Shown here: piece by piece, positions 1 through 9,149 of the stretch
Layout: the number at the start of each line of letters is the position of its first letter
How positions within the stretch are numbered: the first letter of the stretch is position 1
Program-made: the position numbers and the translations under genes
Origin: Streptomyces sp. V3I8
Lineage (GTDB): Bacteria > Actinomycetota > Actinomycetes > Streptomycetales > Streptomycetaceae
Length of the DNA stretch: 64,000 nt
Direction of reading: 5' to 3'
Assembly: GCF_030817535.1 (NCBI RefSeq)
Contig: NZ_JAUSZL010000002.1
Span: 3,534,001 to 3,598,000 of the forward strand
The notes under the pieces: generated by a model
The model's input: the letters and a program-made list of their open reading frames with translations, nothing else
Told to the model about the DNA's origin: nothing
The model's database searches: none

Positions 1-284
1 GCGACCGCGAGGGCGACACCGTCCAGGTCCTCGGCGACGGTGAGCATGATGATGCGCGCACCGGGGTCGGCGGACAGCAGCCGCCGGACCGTCTCCACGC
101 CGCCCAGTCCGGGCATGCGTACGTCCATCAGAATCAGGTCCGAACGGTCGGCACCCCAGCGGCGGAGGACTTCCTCGCCGTTGGCCGCCGTGGTCACGCG
201 CTCTACACCGGGCACGGTCGCCACCGCGCGGCGGAGCGCCTCTCGGGCAAGCGGGGAGTCGTCGCAGACGAGGACGGATGTCAT
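1..284 (-). CDS. bldM: BldM, atypical response regulator (partial; C-terminus beyond the left edge)
   Basis: The gene reads leftward from an ATG and only its first 94 residues are inside the window. They form a receiver domain: the acidic pair D8-D9 sits near the N-terminus (MTSVLVCDDSPL), and the phosphoacceptor-position aspartate is D54 in LILMDVRMPG. The missing part should hold a LuxR-type helix-turn-helix. The sequence matches what I recall of BldM, the orphan regulator needed for aerial hyphae and sporulation in Streptomyces, and whiD as divergent neighbour supports this. BldM is known to act without phosphorylation, as a homodimer and with WhiI. The call rests on remembered sequence plus context. 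Confidence 0.88.
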   Translation of the reverse strand, partial: MTSVLVCDDSPLAREALRRAVATVPGVERVTTAANGEEVLRRWGADRSDLILMDVRMPGLGGVETVRRLLSADPGARIIMLTVAEDLDGVALAV

Positions 285-664
285 GGCCGTCCTCCGCAGC
301 TGATGCGCGTCACCTTGGGCCTCCAGGCTGGTACGAAATCGTCACCTGTGCGGTCGACCGCCTCGGACGCCTGCCCGAGCGCTTGTTCCTTCAACCGCCT
401 CGCACACTCAACGACGGTCACTCGAAAGAGTTACGGGGCTGTGAACCACCTTCGGCACTCTACGTGAGGGCGCGGACACGGTGGAGACACGTGCGGCAGA
501 CCCGCAAGGTTTCATCACAACCAATGCCCCATTCAGACGCTTTTCGTTCCATTTATTGGTGTCTGAGGCTAGATTCGCAATGAGTCATATTTTCATCTCC
601 TTAGATCGTAGATGTACGGTGATGGCCACGTAACCGAGCAAAACGGCTACAAGGGGACAAAGCA
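285..664. promoter_or_regulatory. Divergent bldM/whiD regulatory region
   Basis: This 380-base gap separates the bldM start from the whiD start and must hold both promoters. The part nearest whiD (about 505-620) is clearly AT-richer than the surroundings. Two GACAC pentamers, the core known for WhiA binding, lie 11 bases apart at 475-479 and 486-490. A pentamer is too common for that to be firm. No protein-coding gene is supported here. Confidence 0.5.
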
Positions 665-988
665 ATGGCAGATTTCTCCCGCCTCCCCGGTCCCAACGCG
701 GACCTGTGGGACTGGCAGCTCCTCGCGGCCTGCCGAGGGGTCGACAGCTCGCTCTTCTTCCACCCCGAGGGAGAGCGCGGCGCGGCACGGAGCGCTCGTG
801 AGAACTCGGCCAAAGAGGTCTGCATGAGGTGCCCGGTACGAGCGGAGTGCGCGGCACACGCCCTGGCGGTGCGCGAGCCGTACGGCGTGTGGGGCGGCCT
901 GACCGAGGACGAACGCGAGGAACTGATGGGCCGGGCGCGCAACCGGCTGGTCACGGCGTCGGGCGGAGGCGAATCGGCACACCACTGA
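665..988 (+). CDS. whiD: WhiD, WhiB-like iron-sulfur regulator
   Basis: The 107-residue WhiB-like (Wbl) protein has the four cluster-binding cysteines at C23, C53, C56 and C62 (C-X29-C-X2-C-X5-C) followed by the family turn GVWGG near residues 74-78. Wbl proteins bind an oxygen/NO-sensitive [4Fe-4S] cluster and work with the principal sigma factor. The N-terminus MADFSRLPGPNADLWDW and the position next to bldM fit WhiD, which is required for late sporulation (septation and spore wall maturation). The RBS AAGGGG stands about 8 bases before the ATG. The C-terminal tail (SGGGESAHH) is short and probably variable. Confidence 0.88.
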   Translation: MADFSRLPGPNADLWDWQLLAACRGVDSSLFFHPEGERGAARSARENSAKEVCMRCPVRAECAAHALAVREPYGVWGGLTEDEREELMGRARNRLVTASGGGESAHH

Positions 989-1042
989 AGGAACGTTTCT
1001 CCGCAGCGGCGCGGCGACGTGGCGACATGCACGCGCGTGCCC

Positions 1043-1957
1043 CTACCGCGACCTCCGGTCCCCCGCCCCGGCCGCTCCCGCCAGCTGGTCCAACGTGGCC
1101 GCCACGGCGGGCACCTGGGCCAGATCCGGCAGCGTGAGCGCGACGATCTCCCGCCGCAGGGCAGGCTCCACCGTCACTGTGCGTGCACCCTTGGGGCGCA
1201 CGGACTCGATAGCCAGTTCGGGCAGGACCGCGACGCCCAGACCGGCGCCGACCAGACCGACCACCGCCGGATAGTCGTCGGTCGCGAAGTCGATGCGGGG
1301 GGTGAAGCCCGCGCTCTCGCACACCTCGATCAGCTGGCCCCGGCAGCGGGGGCAGCCGGCGATCCACGGCTCGCCGGCGAGGTCTTCGATGGCGACGGAT
1401 CCCGCCCGGGCCAGCCGGTGCCCCTCGGGGACCAGACCGACGAGCCGGTCCGTGAGCAGGGGGCGGACCACCAGGTCGTCCCACTCCTCGGCGCCCGCCG
1501 CCCCCTCGTACCGGAAGGCGAGCGTCACGTCGCAGTCGCCCTCGCGCAGCATCTCCACGGAGCGCGGCGGTTCGCCCTCCTCCAGGGAGACCCGGGTGCC
1601 CGGGTGCGCGGCGCGCAGGGCGGCGAGCGCGGTCGGTACGAGGGTGGAACTGCCGCTGGGGAACGAGACCAGGCGCACCCGGCCGGCCCGCAGACCCGCG
1701 ATCGCGGCGACCTCCTCCTCCGCGGCGGTGAGTCCGGCGATGATGCCCGCAGCATGCCGGACGAGGGCCTCGCCGGCCTGGGTCAGCCGCATCTCGCGAC
1801 CCGTGCGGATCAGGAGCGGGGTGCCGACGGAGGCCTCCAGCGCTTTCATCTGCTGGCTGACGGCGGGCTGGGTGCAGCCCAGTTCACGCCCCGCCGCCGA
1901 GAAGGAACCGGTCGCGGCGACGGCACGCAGGACGCGCAGATGGCGGGCCTCGATCAC
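1043..1957 (-). CDS. LysR-family transcriptional regulator
   Basis: The 304-residue protein has the standard LysR layout: a winged helix-turn-helix at residues 1-60 (IEARHLRVLRAVAATGSF, then GCTQPAVSQQMKALE) and a substrate-binding domain over the rest. The start is GTG; a TATGCT hexamer ends six bases before it, so the mRNA is probably leaderless. It is divergent from the MOSC gene with about 80 bases between starts, the usual arrangement for a LysR protein controlling its neighbour, but the ligand and target are unknown. The region around residue 205 has a CPRCRG stretch inside the effector domain, so the effector may involve thiols. That last point is speculation. Confidence 0.88.
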   Translation of the reverse strand: MIEARHLRVLRAVAATGSFSAAGRELGCTQPAVSQQMKALEASVGTPLLIRTGREMRLTQAGEALVRHAAGIIAGLTAAEEEVAAIAGLRAGRVRLVSFPSGSSTLVPTALAALRAAHPGTRVSLEEGEPPRSVEMLREGDCDVTLAFRYEGAAGAEEWDDLVVRPLLTDRLVGLVPEGHRLARAGSVAIEDLAGEPWIAGCPRCRGQLIEVCESAGFTPRIDFATDDYPAVVGLVGAGLGVAVLPELAIESVRPKGARTVTVEPALRREIVALTLPDLAQVPAVAATLDQLAGAAGAGDRRSR

Positions 1958-1963
1958 CCTTCG

Positions 1964-1969
1964 AGCATA
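1964..1969 (-). promoter_or_regulatory. -10 element of a leaderless promoter (LysR gene)
   Basis: TATGCT on the minus strand, followed by six bases (CGAAGG) and the GTG start. This spacing puts the transcription start at or next to the start codon. Confidence 0.6.
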
Positions 1970-2025
1970 AGCGCATCTTGGACAAGGCGAGGAATATCGC
2001 GTCGACGCTTTGGCTCGTCATCGCC

Positions 2026-2031
2026 TAGCGT
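2026..2031 (+). promoter_or_regulatory. -10 element of a leaderless promoter (MOSC gene)
   Basis: TAGCGT followed by six bases (GCCGTC) and the ATG of the MOSC gene. There is no Shine-Dalgarno sequence between them. Confidence 0.6.
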
Positions 2032-2037
2032 GCCGTC

Positions 2038-2715
2038 ATGAAGCTTCTTTCAGTGAATCTGGGCCGGCCCAGGGCCGTCGATTACACGACCCAGGCCGAG
2101 GGCCTGACCGGGATAGACAAGCGGCCGGTGGACGGGCCGGTGCGGGTGTCCGCGCCGGGGCCCAAGGGGGTCGGCGGGAGCGGTCTCGCCGGGGACGCCG
2201 TGTGCGAGCGGCGCCACCACGGCGGGGACGACCAGGCCGTGTACGCCTTCGCGCGCGAGGACCTGGACGACTGGGAACGCGAGCTGGGGCGGACCCTGAC
2301 CGGCGGGACGTTCGGCGAGAACCTCACGACGGAGGGGATCGACGTGTCCGGGGCGAGGATCGGGGAGCGCTGGCGCGTCGGCTCCGAGGTCGTGCTGGAG
2401 GTGACGTCCGGGCGGATCCCCTGCCTCACCTTCCAGGGGCACCTCGGGGAGAAGGGCTGGGTCCGGCGGTTCACGCACAAGGGCGCGTCCGGCGCGTATC
2501 TGCGGGTGATCGTGCCGGGGGAGATCCGGGCGGGCGATCCGGTCGAGATCGTGCACCGGCCGGACCACGAGGTGACCGCGGCCCTCCAGTTCCGCGCGGT
2601 CACCCTCGAACGGACCTTGCTGCCACAGCTGTTGGCCGCGGGCGACGCCCTGCACCCGGAGGCGCGGGCGATCGCGGAGAAGTACGTCGAGAAGCACGGC
2701 GACGGGAACACGTGA
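2038..2715 (+). CDS. MOSC-domain protein (YiiM-like)
   Basis: The 225-residue protein matches the stand-alone MOSC family (molybdenum cofactor sulfurase C-terminal domain), with a YiiM-type 3-alpha tail at the C-terminus. Visible marks are the GDAVCERRHHGGDDQAVY segment near residue 60, TFGENLTTEGID near residue 100, and the conserved cysteine in SGRIPCLTFQGHL near residue 140, which in this family faces the cofactor or sulfur site. Such proteins are linked to molybdenum-enzyme chemistry and detoxification of N-hydroxylated compounds. The exact substrate is not deducible. It is transcribed divergently from the LysR gene, likely its regulator. Confidence 0.88.
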   Translation: MKLLSVNLGRPRAVDYTTQAEGLTGIDKRPVDGPVRVSAPGPKGVGGSGLAGDAVCERRHHGGDDQAVYAFAREDLDDWERELGRTLTGGTFGENLTTEGIDVSGARIGERWRVGSEVVLEVTSGRIPCLTFQGHLGEKGWVRRFTHKGASGAYLRVIVPGEIRAGDPVEIVHRPDHEVTAALQFRAVTLERTLLPQLLAAGDALHPEARAIAEKYVEKHGDGNT

Positions 2716-2779
2716 GCGGGGCGCCGGGGGCGGCCGTCCCGCGGAACCGTTCACGGCCGGGGAGCGGGCCGCCTGTCAC

Positions 2780-2785
2780 TAACCT
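2780..2785 (+). promoter_or_regulatory. -10 element of a leaderless promoter (SDR gene)
   Basis: TAACCT followed by six bases (TGGGCC) and the ATG, so the SDR gene has its own promoter and probably a leaderless mRNA despite lying only 76 bases behind the MOSC gene. Confidence 0.6.
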
Positions 2786-2791
2786 TGGGCC

Positions 2792-3565
2792 ATGACAACG
2801 GCTCTGATCACAGGATCGACGGCGGGTATCGGTGCCGCCTTCGCGCGGCGGCTGGCCGCCGACGGGCACAACCTCGTGCTGGTGGCGCGGGACACGAAGC
2901 GGCTCGGCGAGCAGGCCACGGAGCTGCACGACCGGCACGGCATCGAGGCGGAGGTGCTGACGGCGGACCTGGCGACGGACGGCGGCATCGAGGCGGTGGC
3001 CGCCCGCGTCTCGGACCCCAGGAACGCGGTCGACCTGCTCGTCAACAACGCGGGCTTCGGCAACAAGGGCCTCTACCTGGACGTCCCGATGGCGGACGAG
3101 CTGAAGATGCTCAAGGTGCACTGCGAGGCGGTGCTGCGGCTGACGTCGGCGGCGGCGGAGTCCATGCGGGCGCGCGGGCGCGGCGGCGTGGTCAACGTGG
3201 CGTCCACGGCGGCGTTCCTGCCGCGCGGCACGTACGGGGCGTCGAAGGCGTGGGTCGTGCAGTTCACGCAGGGCGTGGCGAAGGACCTGGCGGGCAGCGG
3301 TGTCCGGCTGATGGCCCTGTGTCCCGGCTTCGTGCGGACCGAGTTCCACGAGCGGGCCGGGATGGGCACGGACAACATCCCCGGCTGGATGTGGCTGGAC
3401 GCCGACAAGGTGGTCGCGGCGGGCCTCGCCGACCTGGCGCGGGGCAGGTCGCTGTCCATTCCGGATCCCCGCTACAAGGCCCTGATGGGCGTGGCGAAGG
3501 TGGCCCCGCGAAGTCTGCTCGGCGGCATCAGCTCGAAGGCGGGCCGCAGGTACGGGCCGAAGTGA
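2792..3565 (+). CDS. Short-chain dehydrogenase/reductase (SDR)
   Basis: This is a 257-residue classical SDR with a Rossmann fold. The cofactor motif is TGSTAGIGAAFARRLA (TGxxxGxG) at residues 7-22, NNAG lies near residue 90, and the catalytic pair is YGASKAW (YxxxK) near residue 150, preceded by VNVASTAAF with the serine. An arginine after the second beta strand (VARDTK) suggests NADP(H) preference. The substrate is unknown. The gene ends about 120 bases before the convergent groEL1 stop. Confidence 0.92.
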   Translation: MTTALITGSTAGIGAAFARRLAADGHNLVLVARDTKRLGEQATELHDRHGIEAEVLTADLATDGGIEAVAARVSDPRNAVDLLVNNAGFGNKGLYLDVPMADELKMLKVHCEAVLRLTSAAAESMRARGRGGVVNVASTAAFLPRGTYGASKAWVVQFTQGVAKDLAGSGVRLMALCPGFVRTEFHERAGMGTDNIPGWMWLDADKVVAAGLADLARGRSLSIPDPRYKALMGVAKVAPRSLLGGISSKAGRRYGPK

Positions 3566-3584
3566 GCGCGGTGGCTCGGACGGC

Positions 3585-3627
3585 GCGAAGGCCCGGCCCC
3601 CGCCGGAGCGGGGTACCGGGCCTTCGC
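3585..3627. terminator. Bidirectional terminator between the SDR gene and groEL1
   Basis: A perfect stem GCGAAGGCCCGG / CCGGGCCTTCGC encloses a 19-base loop. It sits between the convergent stop codons and can serve both strands. There is no U-tract, as is normal in Streptomyces. Confidence 0.75.
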
Positions 3628-3683
3628 GGGGTGCCTCCCCGGACGTACCGTCCGGGCAGGCGCCCCCATGTGCCTGTCGGCGC

Positions 3684-5318
<1,635 letters not shown>

Positions 5319-5428
5319 TCAGTCCTCTCGAAAAAACGAACAGCGCCCCAGGCGCCCGGCTTTTCAGTACTCGTGCTTCTCAGTACTCGCGGGGGCCAGG
5401 GGCGCAGTTCAAAGCAAACCTGGGTGAA

Positions 5429-5737
5429 TTACTTCTCGATGATCGCGAGCACGTCGCGAGCCGAGAGGACGAGGTACTCCTCGCCGTTGTACTTCACCTC
5501 GGTGCCGCCGTACTTGCTGTAGAGCACGATGTCGCCGGACTTCACGTCGAGCGGAAGACGCTCGCCGTTCTCGAAGCGGCCCGGACCCACGGCAAGGACG
5601 ACGCCCTCCTGGGGCTTCTCCTTCGCGGTGTCCGGAATGACCAGGCCAGAGGCGGTGGTCTGCTCGGCGTCGAGCGGCTGGACCACAATGCGGTCCTCGA
5701 GCGGCTTGATGGCAACCTTGGAGCTGGTGGTCGTCAC
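5429..5737 (-). CDS. groES: Co-chaperonin GroES (10 kDa)
   Basis: The 102-residue GroES lid protein contains [15 protein letters not shown] at the N-terminus, the mobile loop [13 protein letters not shown] near residue 25 and the terminal [17 protein letters not shown]. It caps the GroEL chamber during ATP-driven folding. The start chosen is a GTG with a strong RBS (GGGGGAGG, 6 bases upstream). A longer open frame runs upstream but has no family similarity. It is the first gene of groES-groEL1, with two CIRCE elements and a promoter upstream. Confidence 0.96.
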   Translation of the reverse strand: MTTTSSKVAIKPLEDRIVVQPLDAEQTTASGLVIPDTAKEKPQEGVVLAVGPGRFENGERLPLDVKSGDIVLYSKYGGTEVKYNGEEYLVLSARDVLAIIEK

Positions 5738-5832
5738 GATCCGACCTCCCCCTTCGGAGATTACGGGGTCAACTGTCTGAGGTGGCGACCAGGTGGATCC
5801 GTCGTCGCGGGTGCCGGACCTGCCTGTCGCTA

Positions 5833-5859
5833 TTGGCACTCTCCTGCGGTGAGTGCCAG
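5833..5859. promoter_or_regulatory. CIRCE element 1 (HrcA operator)
   Basis: The inverted repeat TTGGCACTC-N9-GAGTGCCAG closely matches the CIRCE consensus TTAGCACTC-N9-GAGTGCTAA. It lies downstream of the proposed -10 and about 95 bases before the groES start. Confidence 0.9.
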
Positions 5860-5864
5860 AGCTG

Positions 5865-5894
5865 AGACTATGACTGCGATTAGCACTCGGTCAA
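5865..5894 (-). promoter_or_regulatory. groES-groEL1 promoter
   Basis: On the minus strand a -35 TTGACC and -10 TAGTCT are separated by 18 bases. The -35 overlaps the upstream CIRCE spacer and the downstream CIRCE starts just after the -10, so HrcA bound at either site would block the polymerase. Confidence 0.65.
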
Positions 5895-5906
5895 GCGGAG
5901 TGCCAG
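5880..5906. promoter_or_regulatory. CIRCE element 2 (HrcA operator)
   Basis: The inverted repeat TTAGCACTC-N9-GAGTGCCAG has a perfect left arm. It lies 20 bases from element 1, centre to centre 47 bases (between four and five helical turns), overlapping the -35 of the groES promoter. Confidence 0.92.
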
Positions 5907-6018
5907 TTGCCTCCGGCGGATGGCGGCAGTCCGGGCGCCCGCCCGGGCCGGGTGAACGCCCCTGGGCCGCGCCCCGGACCCCCGCCAATTCCGTCCACGG
6001 GCCCGGCGGGGGCTGCCC

Positions 6019-6081
6019 GCGCAGTTCCCCGCGCCCCTGGGTGCCCAAGCTCCTGGGGCCCAGGGGCGCGGGGAACTGCGC
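6019..6081. repeat. Inverted pair of the AGGGGCGCGGGGAACTGCGC element (hairpin)
   Basis: Two perfect copies of the dispersed 20-mer AGGGGCGCGGGGAACTGCGC face each other (6019-6038 reversed, 6062-6081 forward). The arms extend inward by CTGGG/CCCAG, giving a stem of about 25 bp. It lies just downstream of the polysaccharide deacetylase operon stop and before the groES promoter, so it may work as its terminator. Confidence 0.85.
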
Positions 6082-6102
6082 GGCGGGGGCGGGGGCAACC
6101 CG

Positions 6103-6888
6103 CTAGAGGTAGTCCTCCAGGCGGGCCACCGTGAGGCCCGCCTCCTGGACGCGTCGCAGGATCGCGACCGTCGCGGCCGTCAGGCCCGCGCCGTCGCCGT
6201 CCTGCGGGCAGTGCAGGATGTCGCCCGGCCGGAGCGGGTCCCCCTCGCCCGACAGGACGACCGCGGCGATCCCGCAGTCCGCCGCCGCCCGCAGCGTGTC
6301 GTCGTCGTAGTCGCCGTAGGGCGGCCGCAGGAGCCGCGGCCGGATCCCGAAGCGCTGCTTCAGCTTCTCCTGCTGGCCGCAGATCTCGGCCCGCTGGCCC
6401 GCGTACGGCAGACCCGGCAGGTACGGATGGTCGAGCGTGTGGTTCTGCACGCTCGCGCCGACCGCGCGCAGCCGGCCGAGGTACGCGTACCCCGGCCCCA
6501 CCACACGGTCCGTGAGGAACACGGTGACCGGCAGCCGCAGTTCGCGCACCATGCCGACGAACCGCGGATCCCTCTCGGCGCCGTCGTCGAAGGTCAGGAA
6601 GACGACCTTGTCGCGGGTCGGCACACGGTCCACGACGGGCGGCAGACCGGGCCCCGCGGCGCGCACGGCGGGCCGCCGGACGCCGGGGCGCGGCGCCGGG
6701 GCGAGCGGCGCGCCCAGGCCCCAGCGGCGGTACGCGTCCACCGGCGGCCCGTGCGTGCGTACCTTCTGCGCGGCCTTCTTGCCCAGCCGCTCGATGGGGT
6801 CGACGGACTGGGCGCAGCCGGAGAGACAGCCGGCGAGGCAGAGCGCGGCGGTGAGCAGTGCCGCCGTGCCCCTGCTCCGCCGCCTCAC
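6103..6888 (-). CDS. Polysaccharide deacetylase-like lipoprotein (second of a pair)
   Basis: This 261-residue secreted protein has a lipoprotein signal (VRRRSRGTAALLTAALCLAGC, lipobox LAGC). The NodB-type deacetylase fold follows: VVFLTFDDGAERDP (metal and base aspartates), NHTLDHPYL (metal histidines), LRPPYGDYDDDTLRAA, and a C-terminal LHCPQDGDG where many relatives have a histidine. The family removes N-acetyl groups from peptidoglycan or other polysaccharides. The GTG start overlaps the stop of the upstream paralogue by GTGA, so the two are translationally coupled. Both end in the same ARLEDYL peptide, showing recent tandem duplication. Confidence 0.88.
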   Translation of the reverse strand: MRRRSRGTAALLTAALCLAGCLSGCAQSVDPIERLGKKAAQKVRTHGPPVDAYRRWGLGAPLAPAPRPGVRRPAVRAAGPGLPPVVDRVPTRDKVVFLTFDDGAERDPRFVGMVRELRLPVTVFLTDRVVGPGYAYLGRLRAVGASVQNHTLDHPYLPGLPYAGQRAEICGQQEKLKQRFGIRPRLLRPPYGDYDDDTLRAAADCGIAAVVLSGEGDPLRPGDILHCPQDGDGAGLTAATVAILRRVQEAGLTVARLEDYL

Positions 6889-7853
6889 AGGTAGTCCTCC
6901 AGGCGCGCCACCGCGTACCCCTTGTCGGTGACCAGGTCCAGGAAGCGGCGGACCATGTCGGGCATCGTGCCGTTCCAGTCCTTCCGGCCGCGGAAATGGC
7001 TGAGAACGATGTCCCCGGGGTGCAGGTCGCGGTCCCACTCGCGGTACTCCCAGTGGTCGACGAAGACCTCCTCGTTCCACAGGGGGGCAGCCTTGATGCC
7101 GCAGGCCCCGGCCGCGCGCAGGGTGTCCTCGTTGTAGTTGCCGAAGGGCGGCCGGAAGAGGGTCGGCCGCTTGCCGTACCGCTTCTCGATCACGTCCTGC
7201 ATGCCGCAGATCTCGCGCTTCTGCCCGGCGTACGACAGGTCCGGCAGGTAGCGGTGGCGGAGGGTGTGGTTGTTCAGGACCACACCCGCGGCCTGCATCT
7301 TCCCGAAGTAGCCGTAGTCGTCCTTGACGAGGCGGTCGCTGAGGAAGGCGGTGTACGGGACCTTCAGTTCGCTCATCATGCGCAGGAACGCCGGGTCCTT
7401 CTCGGCGCCGTCGTCGATGGTGAGGAAGACGATCCTGTCCCGGGTGGGGACGGTCGTGAAGACGGGCGGCAGGCCTTCGTGGTCCTCCACCTCGAAGCCC
7501 TCACGGGTGTCGATGTGCGGCTTCCTCGCGGGGGCGGGGGGTGCGGGCAGGGGGACCTTAGCCAGGCCCCACCTCTTCGCCGCGGCGGCGCGGGCGCGCT
7601 GCTCCCGGCCGAGCCGGTCGGCCGCCTGCTGGCCCGCGGCCGGCCCGGCGTCGGCGGGGGCGGGCCGGCCCGAGCAGCCGGTGGCCAGTGCGGTGACCGT
7701 CAGCAGGACCAGGACGGTGCGTGCCGGGCGGGACGGGAGGGTGGCCGCCCGCGGGCCGGTGAGGGCCGGCCGCGCGGTTCCCCACGTGCCTGAAGGGGCG
7801 CCCACAGGGACCCCACTTCCACCCTTACCGTCCTCTTGTCGCACAAGTCGCAT
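6885..7853 (-). CDS. Polysaccharide deacetylase-like lipoprotein (first of a pair)
   Basis: A NodB-fold lipoprotein of about 322 residues. A basic N-terminus is followed by the signal VLVLLTVTALATGC (lipobox ATGC), then IVFLTIDDGAEKDP, NHTLRHRYLPDL, LFRPPFGNYNEDTL and ILSHFRGRKDW, the last carrying the histidine its partner lacks. The start is uncertain: the ATG used gives an unusually long n-region and has no clear RBS, and an in-frame GTG lies 16 codons further in. Open frame continues far upstream, but that is the antisense of the methyltransferase gene. It acts outside the cell, on cell-wall or capsule glycans. Confidence 0.85.
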   Translation of the reverse strand: MRLVRQEDGKGGSGVPVGAPSGTWGTARPALTGPRAATLPSRPARTVLVLLTVTALATGCSGRPAPADAGPAAGQQAADRLGREQRARAAAAKRWGLAKVPLPAPPAPARKPHIDTREGFEVEDHEGLPPVFTTVPTRDRIVFLTIDDGAEKDPAFLRMMSELKVPYTAFLSDRLVKDDYGYFGKMQAAGVVLNNHTLRHRYLPDLSYAGQKREICGMQDVIEKRYGKRPTLFRPPFGNYNEDTLRAAGACGIKAAPLWNEEVFVDHWEYREWDRDLHPGDIVLSHFRGRKDWNGTMPDMVRRFLDLVTDKGYAVARLEDYL

Positions 7854-7931
7854 GGGGCCGGATACTCGCAGGTCAAGGGCGCCTCCCCGGCCCGACACCG
7901 CCGTCGCGCGCGTGCCGTCCATCGACTGGCC

Positions 7932-7937
7932 CACAAT
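7932..7937 (+). promoter_or_regulatory. -10 element of a leaderless promoter (THUMP-like gene)
   Basis: CACAAT followed by six bases (GGGGCG) and the GTG start. The first base departs from TANNNT, but the spacing matches the other leaderless genes here. Confidence 0.5.
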
Positions 7938-7943
7938 GGGGCG

Positions 7944-9149
7944 GTGAACGACCTTGATCCGGTGGCCTCCTTCGGTGCTCTGCTCACGTCCGAGGGACGT
8001 GCCCTTCTCGACGCGGTCCGGGGGACCGAACCCGCCCAGGAGCTGGCCGTGGCGACGCGGCTGCGACGCGAGCACCCCGTCGGGCTCGTGTCGGCCGCCC
8101 TCGCGCAGGGGCGGCTGCGGCAGCGGGCCGTCGTGAAGTTCGGCGCGGCGGACGCGGACCGGATGTTCTTCACGCCGAACGGGGTCGAACAGTCGACCCG
8201 GGCGAGCGTGGCCGCGTACCGCGCCGCGCGGTTCGGGGAGCTCGGGGTGCGGTCCGTGGCCGACCTGTGCTGCGGCATCGGCGGGGACGCGATCGCGCTG
8301 GCCCGGGCCGGGATCCGGGTCCTGGCCGTCGACCGGGACCCGCTGACCGCGGCCGTGGCCCGGGCGAACGCCGCGGCGCTCGGCCTCGACGGGCTGATCG
8401 AGGTGCGCGAGGCGGACGTCACCGAGGTCGACACCGCCGGGTACGACGCCGTGTTCGTGGACCCGGCGCGCCGGGGCGGGCGGGGACGCGTCTTCGACCC
8501 CGAGGCCTACTCGCCGCCGCTGTCGTGGGCCGTGCGGGCCGCCCGCGCCGCACCGGTCGCCGCGCTCAAGGTCGCCCCCGGCCTTCCGCACGAGGCCGTC
8601 CCCGCCGAGGCGGGCGCCGAGTGGATCTCCGACTCCGGGGACGTGAAGGAGGCCGTGCTGTGGTTCGGCACGGGGGAGGGGGGTTCCGTCCGCGCCACCT
8701 TGCTGCCCGGACCGCGCACCCTCCCCGGCCGCGGGCTGCCCGATCCCGCGGTGCGGCCCGTGGGGCGGTTCCTCTACGAGCCCGACGGCGCCGTCATCCG
8801 CGCGCACCTCGTCGCCGAGGTGGCCGCGGAACTGGACGGCGGCGGGCTGGTCGACGAGACGATCGCGTACATCACCGCGGACTCCGCGACGGCCACCCCG
8901 TACGCCACCGCCTACGAGATCACCGACCGGCTGCCCTTCGGCCTCAAGAAGCTCAAGGCCCTCCTGCGGCAGCGCGAGGTGGGCGTCCTGACCGTCAAGA
9001 AGCGCGGATCGGCGGTCGAACCGGAGGAGCTGCGGCGCAGGGTGAAGCCGCAGGGGCCGAACTCCGCGACCGTGTTCCTCACGCGCGTGCGGGGCGCCCC
9101 GACCATGCTCCTGGGGCACCCCGTCACGTTCGGCGACCGGGACGGCTAG
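7944..9149 (+). CDS. Class I SAM methyltransferase with THUMP-like domain
   Basis: The 401-residue protein has a Rossmann methyltransferase core starting near residue 95: [16 protein letters not shown] (SAM motif I), [16 protein letters not shown] (acidic ribose contact), and [14 protein letters not shown], the DPxRxGxG-like active-site loop seen in RNA-modifying enzymes. A C-terminal THUMP-like region (about 310-400) follows, with [16 protein letters not shown]. Actinobacterial members are of unknown substrate; RNA is the likely target. The GTG start matches the leaderless promoter. Its stop overlaps the convergent dipeptidase stop by four bases. Confidence 0.85.
   Translation: MNDLDPVASFGALLTSEGRALLDAVRGTEPAQELAVATRLRREHPVGLVSAALAQGRLRQRAVVKFGAADADRMFFTPNGVEQSTRASVAAYRAARFGELGVRSVADLCCGIGGDAIALARAGIRVLAVDRDPLTAAVARANAAALGLDGLIEVREADVTEVDTAGYDAVFVDPARRGGRGRVFDPEAYSPPLSWAVRAARAAPVAALKVAPGLPHEAVPAEAGAEWISDSGDVKEAVLWFGTGEGGSVRATLLPGPRTLPGRGLPDPAVRPVGRFLYEPDGAVIRAHLVAEVAAELDGGGLVDETIAYITADSATATPYATAYEITDRLPFGLKKLKALLRQREVGVLTVKKRGSAVEPEELRRRVKPQGPNSATVFLTRVRGAPTMLLGHPVTFGDRDG

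Noticed and set aside
475..490. WhiA binding site (two GACAC) before whiD
   Set aside because: A five-base core occurs very often in such sequence; not enough to call a site.
6885..9119. A 744-codon frame extending the first deacetylase upstream
   Set aside because: The extension is antisense to the THUMP-like methyltransferase; the lipoprotein signal marks the real N-terminus.
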